Below, in pieces: positions 20,601-31,360 of a DNA stretch of 53,404 nt. The stretch is from the NCBI RefSeq assembly GCF_000003815.2, contig NC_049986.1, positions 3,826,788 through 3,880,191 on the forward strand, given 5' to 3'. The first letter of the stretch is position 1; every line of letters starts with the position of its first letter. The notes beneath the pieces are model-generated. The model made no database searches and had not been told where the DNA came from. It saw nothing but the letters and a program-made list of their open reading frames with translations. Origin of the DNA: Branchiostoma floridae (lineage: Eukaryota; Chordata; Leptocardii; Amphioxiformes; Branchiostomatidae). Made by a program: the position numbers and the translations under genes.

Positions 20601-23600
20601 GTCTGGAGGCATTCTTTTGGTTTAGGAAAAGATTCGAAGAAGCTGTATTTTACTTTAACTTTTAATGTGCAGCCTAGACCTGGTTACCGAACTGAAAAGA
20701 CGACTTTTTCGGCCGCAAACTTTGCCTACATCTACCCTTGTTAGCAGAGTACAACCCCAACCGGCCTAGGGATTATGCCACCTACGCAGTACGGGTAGCC
20801 TACACCAAAACAATATAAATACCGAACTCAGACAGACTTGAATATACACACTGGATAAACTCATTCCCGAAGTCACCCGTAGTGCACGTAATTTCCTTTC
20901 TCAGTTCAATTCCCTCTCTGTTTACAGGAGTTACATACATTGTCAACTTTCCTATGATGTTAAAGGACCCTCCCAACCGGTGAATAGCGGCCCTGACCGA
21001 ATGGAGCACTATCGAGTTTAAGTAAAGGCGCAAACAATATACAAACAGAAGCAGACCTTACCACAAAACGGTACGTCACAGTACTCCCATCTGGTTCCGG
21101 AATCCGTGGTGTAGCACCATGCTCCGGCACGGCGGTCCGGATTCCGGCAGTAGTTCTGCTCCAGTCCGGATGACGGGTAGTTCTCAGCTGTTTGGTTGTG
21201 TCCATGAGGTGTCTGACTGTCCCAACGCTGACACGTCTTGCCTGTCTCCGTCACAGAGACTGTTCCTCGGTAGGACGCCCCGTTCCCAACCTGGCAATTA
21301 ACTGAGAAGATTACCAAGGTATGAATTAAAAGGGTAGCTATTAAGGTTTGCAAGTAAATATATAATGTATAACCTCATATGGTGTAGCTTAACAAAATAC
21401 TGTTCTTTTTACTCTTACTCAGCAGCTATTTGAGTGACAGATCTGTCAGTGAATTGTTGAACATTGCCCATCACAATATTGAATCACCTGTAAGTAACTT
21501 TCAAAGTCTTTTTTGATTTGGTTGAAGCTAATATCTTATGCCTGACTGAGATATGGCTGTCAGAAAATGTGCCGTCCTCTCAGTTGCAGAGTTTTAAAAT
21601 GTTCCGTAAGGACAGGTGAGTAGACATGCTTGTGAGGAAGGTACTTATACGACAACGAATTTCCGTCATGGAGGCCTGGCAGTATATGTACGTTACATAT
21701 AAAGGTGTTCTAAAATTCCCATCCCAAATAATGTTAGTCTAGAATTTGTGGTTATTTTAAGTTTCTTCTGGCTGTATGCCCATGAAGCATCTAATTGTAG
21801 CCATTTATAGACCGACAAATGTTCACAAATAAATACTCATTCATATCCAGTTTAGAGAAACTGTGGGAGCACTTGTCTGCAGTGGAAAGAAGTGACACAG
21901 TGATTCTTGGTGACTTGACGTGACTTTAATTCAAATTCGATTTCAAATGAAAAGAACAAAACATTCCTATCTTTCTTGACGAAAACTGGCCTCAAACAGT
22001 TGATAAAGATTAGAGGCTCCTACGACGGACAGAAGTACTCTCATTGACCATGTGTACATTTCAACACTTTCAGCTGTTGTTAATCATGGTGTAATACAGA
22101 CATTCTATAGCTACCATAATGATGTGTACTGTACGTTTTGTAGTGATCAGACAAAACAGCAACCAGAGTCAAAGGAATAAGGGACTGTGTATTGTACAAG
22201 CTCAGGCCTTGCCGACCTGTGTGGATGAGAAATGTTCCCGCTCTGGCTCTTGCCAAAATGACCTGTCCAGGGGGAGCCTGGTGGATGCCTGCGAATGAAA
22301 TACTTGGTGCCAGCTTCCGGCCCTTGCCACACTGATGGCAACGGGGATGAGGAATGGCAAATGTTCCCGCTCTGGCTCTTGCCAAACCTGGTAAAAGGGA
22401 GCCTGGTGGATGTCTGTGAATGAAATACTTGGCGCCGGCTTCCGGCCCTTGCCACGTACACTGGTGGCAAAGGGGATGGGGAATGGAAAATGTTCCCGCT
22501 CTGGCTCTTGCCAAAATGAACTGGCAAGGGGGGCCTTGTGGAGGCTCGGTGATTGGGAGCCATATGGATTTTTGCAACATTTTGTTAATATTAATTCATC
22601 TTTTCTCGTTTTTAGAATTTTTTGGTGTAAATGTTATACCAAGTCAAATGTCCCTCATTTGGCTTCTATATCCGGATGACTTTGATTTCATTCATGCCAA
22701 TTTTTTTTATGCTGTCAGTTGTACTTTGTCATTTGCAAGTACAATTTGTGTATATGTGTCCATACCTCTGTTGTTGTTATATTCCTTTATCATTCAGAAG
22801 CATTGTCCATGAACATTTTGAGAGGTGTGTACAAATGTATGAAATAATAATGATTTACATTTCTCTGTTTCTTTTCAGCAGTAAGATGATGTCATCACAC
22901 ATCAAGTAGACTTGCATGTACATGTAGGCGTAGAGACAGGTGCAGCATAGGCATCGAAGAGAAAATTATGTGCAACAAAACAGGTATATATCACAGGCAT
23001 TCCCATGCGACATTTTGTTCCAATACCATGGCATGGGAGAGGAGCCCCAGATGGATAAAATGGCCAAAAATTCGTCTTCTTGAAGTGATTTATGCCCCCA
23101 ACAAATGTTAAGTTCTACTTGCACATGTCCAGGCAACCCCAATACCAGTGCACTAGAAGAGTTCATTCTTGCACGGGGAATTTTTTAAGATTCGTTTTTG
23201 GCCTAAAGTGTGATTATTAAAGGTGATCTTTAAAGCAGAAGTGTTTCGTTTTCGCGCATGGGTGATTTTGGAACAGTCTATTGTTGTATGGGGAGGGAGA
23301 TGGCTGAAATATGCTTTATTTGCTCTCGAGCAAATGTCGGCCTTTCTAGTTTATATCATACTTTTGCCGAAAGCAGCCCGGACAGGCCCCAGTTTGGAAA
23401 TGTGACGTCGGCCTAAGGCCTATTGGTCCCATTTCCAAACCGGGCCCGGCCGGGATGTTTGCGGAAACAAAAGATAAAAGCGTCTATCAAGGAATATACA
23501 CAAATTATGCTCATGACTGTTTTTCTGCATTCTGTGTCTTTTGTTGCCATTTATATCATTTTTTTTTGTTTCCGAAAGTTACCCAGGAGGGCCCCGGGTC

Positions 23601-26600
23601 GGGAATTGGGACCTAAGCCTTACCGGTACAATACGGCAAGTCACAGTACTCCCATATCTGGTCCGGATCCGTGGTGTAACACCAAATCATTACCGGATCC
23701 CCATCCGGATTCCGGCAGTAGTTCTGCTCCAGTCCGGAATGCGGATAATATTCGGGTGTCTTGTCGTGCATATGAGGCGTCTGACTGTCCCAGCGTTGGC
23801 AAGTCTTCCCCGTCTCAGTCACGGCGACCGTTCCTCGGTAGGATGCTCCTGTTCGTGTTTTACAGCCTGAGGATGGATAAAAGAGGCTGTAGCTGTTACG
23901 TACACATGATCGCATAGCCATATACACATCCTTTCTGGCGTGGGTTATTATAGAAAAGGGCAGGTACAAAAAACTCCCGGTTGAAGAAAAAAACATAATG
24001 ATTATTCATGTACTGTACTATGGATGCGATGGAAAATTATTGATAAGTACATTTCATTTGTAAATGCTCTCATTACGAGGCTGAACGAAATACACTTTTT
24101 CAAGCAATTTCCACGTTCTACAATAGCTTTCACAATCTAAAAAACCTCCAGAAAATAATATATCTATCAAAATCTCAAAACTTACATATTTAAACACAAC
24201 TGCCTTCAGACTAATAGCCACAGGCCCTGCCTGTGCGTGCTTAAACAACTAAACTGTAGTCTGATATGAAATAAAAGAAATAAAAAAAAAAAAAATTAAT
24301 TGCCAATTGAATTATTATTCATATTTACCTGGCCCATTTGGGTATGTTGTCCGTTCGGTGGTATCCACTGGTGACTGAGCGGGCTCTGCTGTGTATGTTG
24401 TCGGCTGGGTGGAATCCACTGGTGACTGAGCGGGCTCTGCTGTGTATGTTGTCGGCTGGGTGGTATCCACCGGTGACTGAGCCGGCTCTGCTGTGTATGT
24501 CGTGGTCTGGGTGGTATGCACTGGTGACTGAGCCTGCTCTGCTGTGTATGTTGTCGGAGGGGTGGAATCCACTGGTGACTGAGCGGGCTCTGCTGTGTAT
24601 GCTGTCGGCTGGGTGGTATCCACTGGTGACTGAGCCGGCTCTGCTGTGTATGTTGTCGGCTGGGTGGTATCCACTGGTGACTGAGCGGGCTCTGCTGTGT
24701 ATGTTGTCGGCTGGGTGGTATCCACTGGTGACTGAGCCCGCTCTGCTGTGTATGTTGTCGGCTGGGTGGTATCCACTGGTGACTGAGCCCGCTCTGCTGT
24801 GTATGTTGTCGGCTGGGTGGAATCCACTGGTGACTGAGCCGGCTCTGCTGTGTATGTTGTCGGCTGGGTGGAATCCACTGGTGACTGAGCGGGCTCTGCT
24901 GTGTATGTTTTCGGCTGGGTGATATTCACTGGTGACTGAGCGGGCTCTGCTGTGTATGTTGTCGGCTGGGTGGTATCCACTGCCGACTTAGCCGGCTCTG
25001 CTGGCGGGCTGGCTGGGTCTGCCAGCGACAAAGGTAATATTTTAGGTCAATTCATTTACATTAACAAAAACTTATGTGAAATGAAAACATGAACACAATT
25101 GTAATCCTTACCCATGCCCATTACCGGTCAAGGTCTACATTTCAAATTTTTTTATGACTGGCCGATCAAAAAGGAGCAAGCTTTTGAGAGTCTTAGGTGT
25201 AGGGACAACTGACGCAGTTGTGATCTTTAATTATGTATAATAATGTATGGCGCATGCCCTAGAATAGAAGAAATAGTATCATTATAAGAAGCATTAAGGC
25301 TACAGAGATAATTAAGCATCTTTTTGAAGAACAAGAGTCTGAAAACTTAAACCTGCATGGAATATTTTGTTTTGTGATGGTGCCTATGTTTTTTTTTTGG
25401 GGGGGGGGGGGGTGATTAGGCAAAATTATTTCATTATTGTTCTTATATATCTACGTATGGTTAATGGTGAGATCCAAAACTACACCTTTGTAGTAACCTC
25501 ACCATTTCCTTTTTATTTCCTATTGTTACGCCTGCACCTGGCACATATTCCTAATGTGTATATATTGGTTCATTCCATACAGACGTGACAGGGGTGGTCA
25601 CAGCTTTTTTTTTCTTCTAGTTGTGGATTTGTGCAACCATCGGCTTCATCTACCTGATGTGTATTCAGGGATTCACCCTGCACACAGTGGTGACAGGGGT
25701 ACCTAATTGCCCAGCTGGCTGTCAGATACTGGGACCACTCTACTAAAAAGTAAAAAAAAAGGGTGTAAATATTTTTTTTAAACGAACCACAAAACTGCAG
25801 CAAACTCATAATGCGTGCTAAAGCACAATGGCTCACAATATCTATCCCCATAGCAAACGCGATCGCAATTCATCCAAAGGTTCTAATGTATCGGTCCGGA
25901 ATCACAAAGATCCTTACCAAAATCAATACCTGCTTTTCTTTTTTTCAAGCAGGTAAAAATGTAAGACACAAATTGCACAACGAAACTATATTATTCTTTT
26001 TTTTCTCATGCAACTATTTAGGAAATATGTTCTAGATAACATATGATTTTATTTGTGTAAGAAAATAGTAGTTACATAGCAAATGAATGTGAAAAATACA
26101 TTGTTAAAACTGAAATTAGTGATTTTTGTAATAAGAAATGCGTTAACAAACGGTTGCCATGACACCCAAAACATTGAAAACTTTTCAAACTTCTTTTCAA
26201 CTACATTTCAGGAAAACTCATCAAATTTAGGTGGCTTTGACGTAAGCAGTTCTGGCATTGTGCGACATAAAAGTTTGCACAGGCCTCAAAAGCCCCTCCC
26301 CGGTCTTAATAGGGTTGACCCTCAAAGTCACATTGAAAAGCGCTGAGATAAGGCGATATGTTACCCCTAGTAAAATAAATTACCAAAAAACTGACCTTTT
26401 TCCAAAATTAAATCCAGTTGCTTCTTAATGAGTTATTGTTATTTGGCACAATGATTTAACTATTTTTCATCGTCTCCTTCATTAATCAATGCCACGCCTA
26501 TCAAAACTGGCAGAGAAGAGTCACTCAATTCCATCACTTTCTATAAAAAATGCCTTTTTTCTACCTGAAAAGAACGGTTCGACTGTCGGCACACAGACGG

Positions 26601-26658
26601 TGGTGACGATTGCCACCAGACCGATGGCCCAGCTTCGGTAGCCCTGTCTCCTGGTCAT
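17464..26658 (-). CDS. Gene B: secreted TSP1-like/kringle/hevein-like/LDLa/C-type lectin protein
   Basis: Minus-strand coding exons in order: 26658-26565, 25742-25581, 25018-24329, 23866-23624, 21301-21062, 20424-20254, 19791-19657, 18774-18494, 18164-17987, 17513-17464. They sum to 2244 nt, 747 aa plus stop. Every junction is GT/AG. All introns are phase 1 except the one inside the lectin domain (phase 0). Order: signal peptide (1-27), TSP1-like (32-85), Thr/Pro/Ser repeats (86-315), kringles (317-395, 397-476), hevein-like (477-533), LDLa (534-578), C-type lectin (579-731), acidic tail ending DDDVDL. No membrane anchor is present in the spliced form, so it is probably secreted. The role in adhesion or pathogen/polysaccharide recognition is inference. 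Lineage-specific shuffling of this sort is usual in amphioxus. Confidence 0.8.
17646..17702. repeat. (GA)n-rich simple repeat
   Basis: GAGAGA tract in the last intron of gene B. Confidence 0.9.
17987..18774 (-). CDS. Gene B C-type lectin domain (two exons)
   Basis: Exon 18774-18494 encodes the first half: the [19 protein letters not shown] helix, GGHLADVKT, and CWIGLHFAG. Exon 18164-17987 encodes [27 protein letters not shown] and C-x-C. The junction is phase 0 (donor GTAAGT, acceptor TATAG). WND of calcium site 2 is present, but the EPN/QPD loop reads KPL, so canonical calcium-dependent sugar binding is doubtful. Confidence 0.85.
19657..19791 (-). CDS. Gene B LDLa module
   Basis: Single phase 1-1 exon. 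Six cysteines in the LDLa spacing, with [15 protein letters not shown] and a SEDEADC calcium cage. The donor is GTGAGT. Confidence 0.85.
20254..20424 (-). CDS. Gene B eight-cysteine hevein-like module
   Basis: Single phase 1-1 exon. It encodes [26 protein letters not shown], then [12 protein letters not shown]. The eight cysteines, the CCSxxGxCG core and the following HC resemble chitin-binding type 1 (hevein) domains, but the aromatic ligand residue of hevein (GWCG) is Arg here. The family name is inference from the pattern. Confidence 0.6.
20480..20625 (-). mobile_element. PLE 3' tail fragment
   Basis: The minus strand contains AGTGTCACTGACGA (around 20578-20590) followed by AGTGGATATTATCTGAAAC and CAGTTGCTTGAGTAA. 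The same tail is seen at 51751-51840, but with decayed stem II and a deletion between two GAAAC copies. Located in an intron of gene B. Confidence 0.65.
21062..21301 (-). CDS. Gene B kringle 2
   Basis: Phase 1-1 exon with all six kringle cysteines (NCQVG, KTCQRW, NYCRNPD, WCYTTD, EYC, PFC). It is nearly identical to kringle 1 over [25 protein letters not shown] and [12 protein letters not shown]. The acidic ligand-site motif is NPDRRA, so the plasminogen-type D-x-D is lost and lysine binding is doubtful. Confidence 0.93.
21460..22110 (+). pseudogene. Decayed LINE endonuclease (APE-type) fragment
   Basis: Broken plus-strand frames give [22 protein letters not shown], then GGLAVY-like and IYRPTN-like blocks and a final LIDHVYIS. 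These match the order of conserved blocks in APE-type endonucleases of non-LTR retrotransposons. Several stops and frameshifts interrupt it. Confidence 0.6.
22200..22545. repeat. ~130-bp tandem repeat, about 2.6 copies
   Basis: TGTTCCCGCTCTGGCTCTTG recurs at about 22233, 22362 and 22491. Open frames on both strands come from the repetition. Confidence 0.8.
22966..23360 (-). repeat. Dispersed repeat family R1, copy 2 (reverse)
   Basis: The reverse complement of the 2905-3030 and 40967-41120 sequence, ending at ACATTTGC..CCTTTCTAG near 23350. It continues into monomers like those of 41100-41680 (ATTCTTGCACGGGG near 23168). Confidence 0.7.
23370..23623. mobile_element. GC-rich palindromic element, GGCCTAAG family
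   Basis: Inverted arms GGCCCCAGTTTGGAAATG and CATTTCCAAACCGGGCC surround the centre CGGCCTAAGGCC at about 23410. The block ends in GGGACCTAAGCCTTA immediately before the kringle 1 donor at 23624, so the element abuts the exon. Confidence 0.6.
23624..23866 (-). CDS. Gene B kringle 1
   Basis: Phase 1-1 exon with six kringle cysteines (GCKTR, KTCQRW, NYCRNPD, WCYTTD, EYC, PYC). The acidic NPDGDP motif and the later aromatic WEYC keep the D-x-D geometry seen in lysine-binding kringles. Confidence 0.93.
24329..25018 (-). CDS. Gene B Thr/Pro/Ser repeat exon (mucin-like stalk)
   Basis: One exon of 690 nt, phase 1-1, made of about thirteen 51-bp (17-residue) repeats with consensus [17 protein letters not shown]. 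Copies differ at few positions, mostly EPA/ERA and TT/ST, so the array is probably unstable in length. The Ser/Thr/Pro content fits an O-glycosylated spacer. The plus-strand frame across the array is an artefact. Confidence 0.85.
25581..25742 (-). CDS. Gene B TSP1-like module
   Basis: Phase 1-1 exon encoding [38 protein letters not shown]. The WS start and spacing of the six cysteines resemble a divergent thrombospondin type 1 repeat that lacks the usual CSxTCG. The donor GTATGG sits just before an in-frame stop, so it must be spliced. Confidence 0.6.
26565..26658 (-). CDS. Gene B first coding exon: signal peptide
   Basis: ATG at 26658-26656 encodes [20 protein letters not shown] and further small residues: basic n-region, hydrophobic core, then a likely cleavage site before the TSP1-like domain. 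The exon ends in phase 1 at GTAGAA, matching the next exon. Confidence 0.7.
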
Positions 26659-26699
26659 CGTGGGTCAAGTCACCGACTACTGTACCAAAAAAAAAGTGC

Positions 26700-28200
26700 T
26701 TTAAAACAGCTAGCATTTTGACGCATGCACAGAGTTGCGTTTAGCTCGAGAATTATGCAAATGAGATATGCACGCGAAAATGTTTCGTGCAACTTTTTGG
26801 AATACCATGAAACTTCACAGCACTTCAGCATTCTGGCATCCAAACTTCCATGGAATCGGCCTCTGATACGGTCTGTATGGTGAACTTCTTACTAAGAATA
26901 CATTGTTGTTGTTTTTTTTGTAGCTAGTAGTAACATCCATTGGCATAATACCGGCAGTAATACTTATACCGGCAAATGACATAAACGATAAATTTTCGGT
27001 GATCCACTAGCGCGATAATTTCCGAGGTTTGCACACTTCAGACATCCACGTATTTCACACATTTTCAAAAAGGCTTCGATAACAGTGCATTCGAAGACAA
27101 CAAGGCCAAAAGTTTTCAGTTCATTTTCGAGGCAGGCGAGCTCGTCGTGGGACGAACACACTATCACGTTCATCGCAAGATTTGACAATAATCACACGTG
27201 CTCACGGCACAAGATGAGCATGATTCAACAGCAATCTTGACTTTCTTTTGGTGACCAACAACTCGTGTAAAAGTGTGAAGAACCGTTGCATTATCGCCCG
27301 GATCTACGGCTGAATGGGTCAAATTGAACGTACGCAGCCATTTTTCCGCCATTTTTAATGCTACGACAGCAGTAATGTTTTACGTCATAGCGGTTGTGAC
27401 GGACCAAAATTAAATGAAAATTCTTGACAGTAAACGCCCATTTTCTCATGACTTTTTGTATGCTCACGCAGGTTTTTTTTTTAGCAATTACTAACAGGAA
27501 AGGAAGGAACAACAGAGGATGTATAAAGGTACATAGCGGCAGTTAATTGTGCCTTGTTTCGTTCTGCCGGTATTATTGCACCCCCTTCCAACCACGTGCC
27601 CGTTCTCCGTGCAATTCCGCGGTGTGTTCCAATTACGATATTATGTTTTAGCAGGACAAGAGAGACAAAAAAAGATACACGGAAGAAGTGGCAAAGGTAA
27701 GCTGTAACAGCAACATGTAACTGGAGAAAATGATGCGTTGATCATTTGCCAAATTAGTATTGCTTGAGAAATTGCAGTAAACCTGCCGGTATGTATTATG
27801 CCAATGGATGTTACAATCCAGCTTTGCTACGACTCGCCTGGTCACGCATAACCTTTGAGATAAGTTTGTTTGCCGAGTGGGTCATTTTACAAACCTTTCA
27901 TCCAAATATATTGTATCTAACGTCCGCTGTAAAAAAATTTGGATACCAGGCCATTCTTTTATTTGCAAAAGTTTGACGCTTGACGCTTACATCTGAAGGT
28001 CTATAATACACGGGGCCGCTGCCTTTGCCAGCTACCGTGAGAAAGAAAGTAATGCAGTGCCCTACAAACATCAAAATGATTACAACCGGTGTCTTCAAAG
28101 AAAGGTATGTCACGAAATAACCGGTGGACGCCAACCATGTCTCTAATTCTCCTGCCTCAGCACACAGTAAATGCTTCTTTTTTTCCAGCAACACCGCAAA
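26700..28200. other. Upstream region of gene B, no supported gene
   Basis: Minus-strand frames at 27170-27352 and 26964-27188 follow an AAAATGGCGG start context near 27350 and are Cys-containing, but they match no family I recognise and are not linked by clear splice sites. The upstream part of gene B transcription may lie here. Confidence 0.3.
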
Positions 28201-28218
28201 TGTTAGGAATAGGGGTGG

Positions 28219-28626
28219 GTACCGGTACAAAAAAAATTAGGTCCATGTACGGTACAGGTCCAGAGGATCCGGACCTGAACCCGGACCTGACTCAGTATGT
28301 GAAAAACTTGTGAATGGACAATACTCACAACAATAGTCTATTTCACTATAAAGCAATCTCTTTGGTGGAGTATCATACTCACGCTGGCGTTTTAAAATCC
28401 TACAAGGCTAATTGCCTCCGTACTGTTGACTGTAAAACTGACTATAGACTCTCCTATACTTCGCCCTTGTTATTTTCCTCGACCGGTAAGCCCCGAAACG
28501 TGTGAATGCCTAAACATTTAATCTGTTCATTTTCCAATAGGTCCAACATCCGGCCGTCCACCGAATTTTTTCAGGTCCGATTATTTCAGACCGGTCCAAT
28601 AAGAAAAAACAGTTTTGTACCGGTAC
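28219..28626. mobile_element. MITE with GTACCGGTAC ends
   Basis: Perfect 14-bp terminal inverted repeats (GTACCGGTACAAAA at 28219-28232 and its complement at 28613-28626) bound a non-coding element of about 408 bp. The flank GGGGTGGGTACCGG resembles the terminus at 49188-49203 in reverse. Confidence 0.65.
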
Positions 28627-28950
28627 ACCGTACAAACTACAAACTAGAAATAAATAACGTTTTAATTTTACTAATATATGGGCTAAAATACGTGAATCTA
28701 TGATATCTTGATATAATTATGTCGCTTTCAGAATCTTTTCTGATAATAAAGCGATTTTCTGTACAACAACTGTAAAAGCTGAAGATATTCAAGTAGTCAA
28801 TTCGGTTGCGGTATCAAGTCTCACAGCCAAGTTGGACGAGGAAAGGAAGAAAAGAATTATCCATCACGAGTTATCAAGTTGGTAACATTCCAACCCCATT
28901 TTCAATAATTTGGAACTCCAACAGCAAATTTTCAGATGTCAAAATGCTGG

Positions 28951-29402
28951 GTACGCAAGTTCACCTTTATTCGCGGGGTAACCTTAAAAAAGTTTGATCC
29001 TTTGTATTCAAGACTAGAGTATTTAGGGATATCAAGTGGACAGACGATGGTTTCAAACTGCAATACCTAGTAAAAAGCACGTCGATGTAGGTTAGGCATC
29101 CTGGGTCATCCAGGTAATATGATACATCAAAAAGTAGTTAATCAAGCAACTGGATATGGTTTTGGAAACCGTTTCGGACGTTTCGGATAGAATCCACTAT
29201 CCTTCGTCAGTGACACTGAAGATCTGGAAGAAACAGGTATTTTATACTCTAACTATGAATAAAGACAATTTCAGGTGCCAAATAGCAAACTAGTAAAAAG
29301 CAATTTGAAACCACAGTCCATCGAGGTGATATCCCAAAATTCCATGTTTGTAAACAGAACGGATATAGGTTACATCGCAGATAATGGCGAACTAGAGTTA
29401 AC
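28951..29402. mobile_element. MITE family M2, copy 2, interrupted
   Basis: The left end TTCACCTTTATTCGCGGGGTAACC (from 28960) and right end GGCGAACTAGAGTTAAC match the termini of 17148-17360. The centre holds a PLE tail at 29080-29289 between 13-bp direct repeats. Confidence 0.6.
29080..29289 (-). mobile_element. PLE 3' tail inserted in MITE, 13-bp TSD
   Basis: CTAGTAAAAAGCA occurs at 29067-29079 and 29290-29302. Between them the minus strand carries the PLE tail found at 51700-51840, including CTGACGA (29210-29204), the GGATAG/CTATCC stem and GAAACGTC. The base-pairing partner after GTC is altered (CGAAAC instead of TGAC), so helix I of the hammerhead is broken. Confidence 0.75.
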
Positions 29403-30063
29403 TACAGCTGAAAGAATCGTAACAGAATGCTAGCAAAAAAAAGAGGCTGACATCGAACTTACCACGTTCCAGTGTCGGCAGAACTCTTGAAGCTTCTAAT
29501 CCGGCATGTCTTATTTACGAAGCTGCAACTGCATAATTTAGGTGTTTCACGAGGTGTGCGCGAGGCATTGGAACGCCAATCTCTTTGACTGAATTTTATG
29601 AGTCACATGTTTTGTGATAGACTGTATTCTAATTTTAGGTAGCCTCCTATGAGGTCAGAGGTAAATCTACAAAGGAAGGCATGCGCCTCTACGCTCTGTC
29701 ACATGTTTGGAAATATTTTCGTGGCTATTGGGTTACCGGGTTGGCAAGGTGTTAAGAATTTTGTCCACTTCGGGGATGGTCAGATAGACCATAATAGACA
29801 AACATGTTGTGTTGTAGCCTAATAATCATACTTGTAGAAGTGATACTAGGGAGGTAGCCATCACTATAGTTGCAAAAGTGAAACTTATTTGATAGTTGTA
29901 AAAGTGCCACTAATATGGAAGCCATGAGTGTAGTTGCCAGCTTGGAAAACGCTAAGGAAAATGAAAACAAACTGATTTTGTGTGTGCAAAGGACAGGACA
30001 AGTGAGTTAAGTGGGTTGATAGAACATATATATTTACATAATTATATACAAGACATGTGGGAG

Positions 30064-30370
30064 GTGGCTCAATGCAGAAGGGTCATCCCCAGCTCAGTTT
30101 TGAACTGGGAGAGAGACCCCGCCTCCGCCACACCAGGCTCAAGTACATTCCACTCTCTGATGGTCCGAGGGAACAACGAGAGCCTGTAGTAGTTGCTCCT
30201 GCACGCGATGGCCTGCAACGTTTATGAGTGAATAGTCCGGCGGAAACATCGAGCCACCGGGACAAGGATGGTCGTGTGAGGTACTTACATGATGTTGTTG
30301 ATAGTTTTGTACAAGGTGACCTGGCGGGTAATCTTCCTTCTAAAAGTTCGAGGGACTGCCAACCAAAGTT
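30064..30370 (-). pseudogene. LINE reverse-transcriptase C-terminal remnant
   Basis: Minus-strand frames, with a frameshift, give FGWQSLEL, RRKITRQVTLYKTINN, and then YYRLSLFPRTIREWN and SLSQFKTELG before a stop. This is the usual end of CR1/jockey-type ORF2. Confidence 0.7.
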
Positions 30371-30411
30371 AAGAAGCATGGTAGTAACTTTTACCACACT
30401 AGTACACTTTT

Positions 30412-31360
30412 TTAACACTCATCCGACTGTTACATTTTTACGACGAATCTGACCGTATGGGGTCATTTTTGACCCCATTTTGTTTTGCTCATAGACATGT
30501 TTCTGCTGGCTTATTTTGTCATTTCTATGTATTTACTGTTTCACTAATCTATGAAAAATATTTTGACAAGTTTTGGTGTCAGTAGTTATTACTCATTATC
30601 ATAATTTATGCAGAAAATGAGGAGCAACCACATTTGCTCTGAATTTCTACCATACTCAACTTACTTAAACAATGTTTTGTCATATCAATTTCTGAACAAT
30701 AATTGTGATTATGCAATAATACTGATAGCATAATAATGTTATCTAACAAGAAAAAATACAATATTTGTGAAAAGTAACGAATTTATTACTTAATTATGCA
30801 CCATATTCCGCCATCTAAACACATACATACAATAACTCTGGTCTATTTTCTCGCAAAGATCTTTCTTGTAGGTACCTTCTGCACATTCTGTCCCTATATT
30901 GTTTTTTAATTAATTAGAAACATTTTCACTTTCATTAGCATAGGTAATTAGTGCGAATTATCATGATTTATGCAGAATGTCGAAAAACTGTGTTTTACAG
31001 TAAAATACTAAATTCCTTTCAAAATATTCGGTGTTTACTTATCTAAGCAACTATAACTTGTTGCTGTAATAGCAATGCTGAGGAATGCCTGTTATTTTAT
31101 TGAAATGTCTTGATATTTATGTAATTAATGATTCATAATTGGCTGGGGTCATTTTTGACCCCACCGAACAAGACACAAACTTTCAAGTATAGCTTATACA
31201 ATAATGGGCAAGACTCGGTGAAAAATTGGTAGATGTTGTAAGACATGTATACAAACAAATTCATGGAAGGAAGTGTTTCTCTGATGAAAAATGTTGCTAT
31301 GGCAGATCAAGATATACGCCTGGGGTCAAAAATGACCCCATACGGTCGGATGAGGGTTAA
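30412..31360. mobile_element. Non-autonomous piggyBac-like element
   Basis: Bounded by TTAA at 30412-30415 and 31357-31360. The perfect 27-bp inverted repeats are at 30451-30477 and 31321-31347. Each contains the internal palindrome GGGGTCATTTTTGACCCC. The left end carries an extra insertion of about 26 bp between the terminal CTCATCCGAC and the repeat. The interior is AT-rich with no transposase. Confidence 0.75.

Noticed and set aside
22080-22580. 166- and 138-residue minus frames
   Set aside because: Produced by the ~130-bp tandem repeat.
24338-24922. 194-residue plus-strand frame
   Set aside because: Antisense shadow of the gene B 51-bp repeat exon; the minus strand has splice sites and phase continuity.
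26964-27512. Possible first exon of another minus-strand gene (starts after AAAATGGCGG)
   Set aside because: Cys-containing but unrecognised, two frames overlap, and no credible donor-acceptor chain was found.
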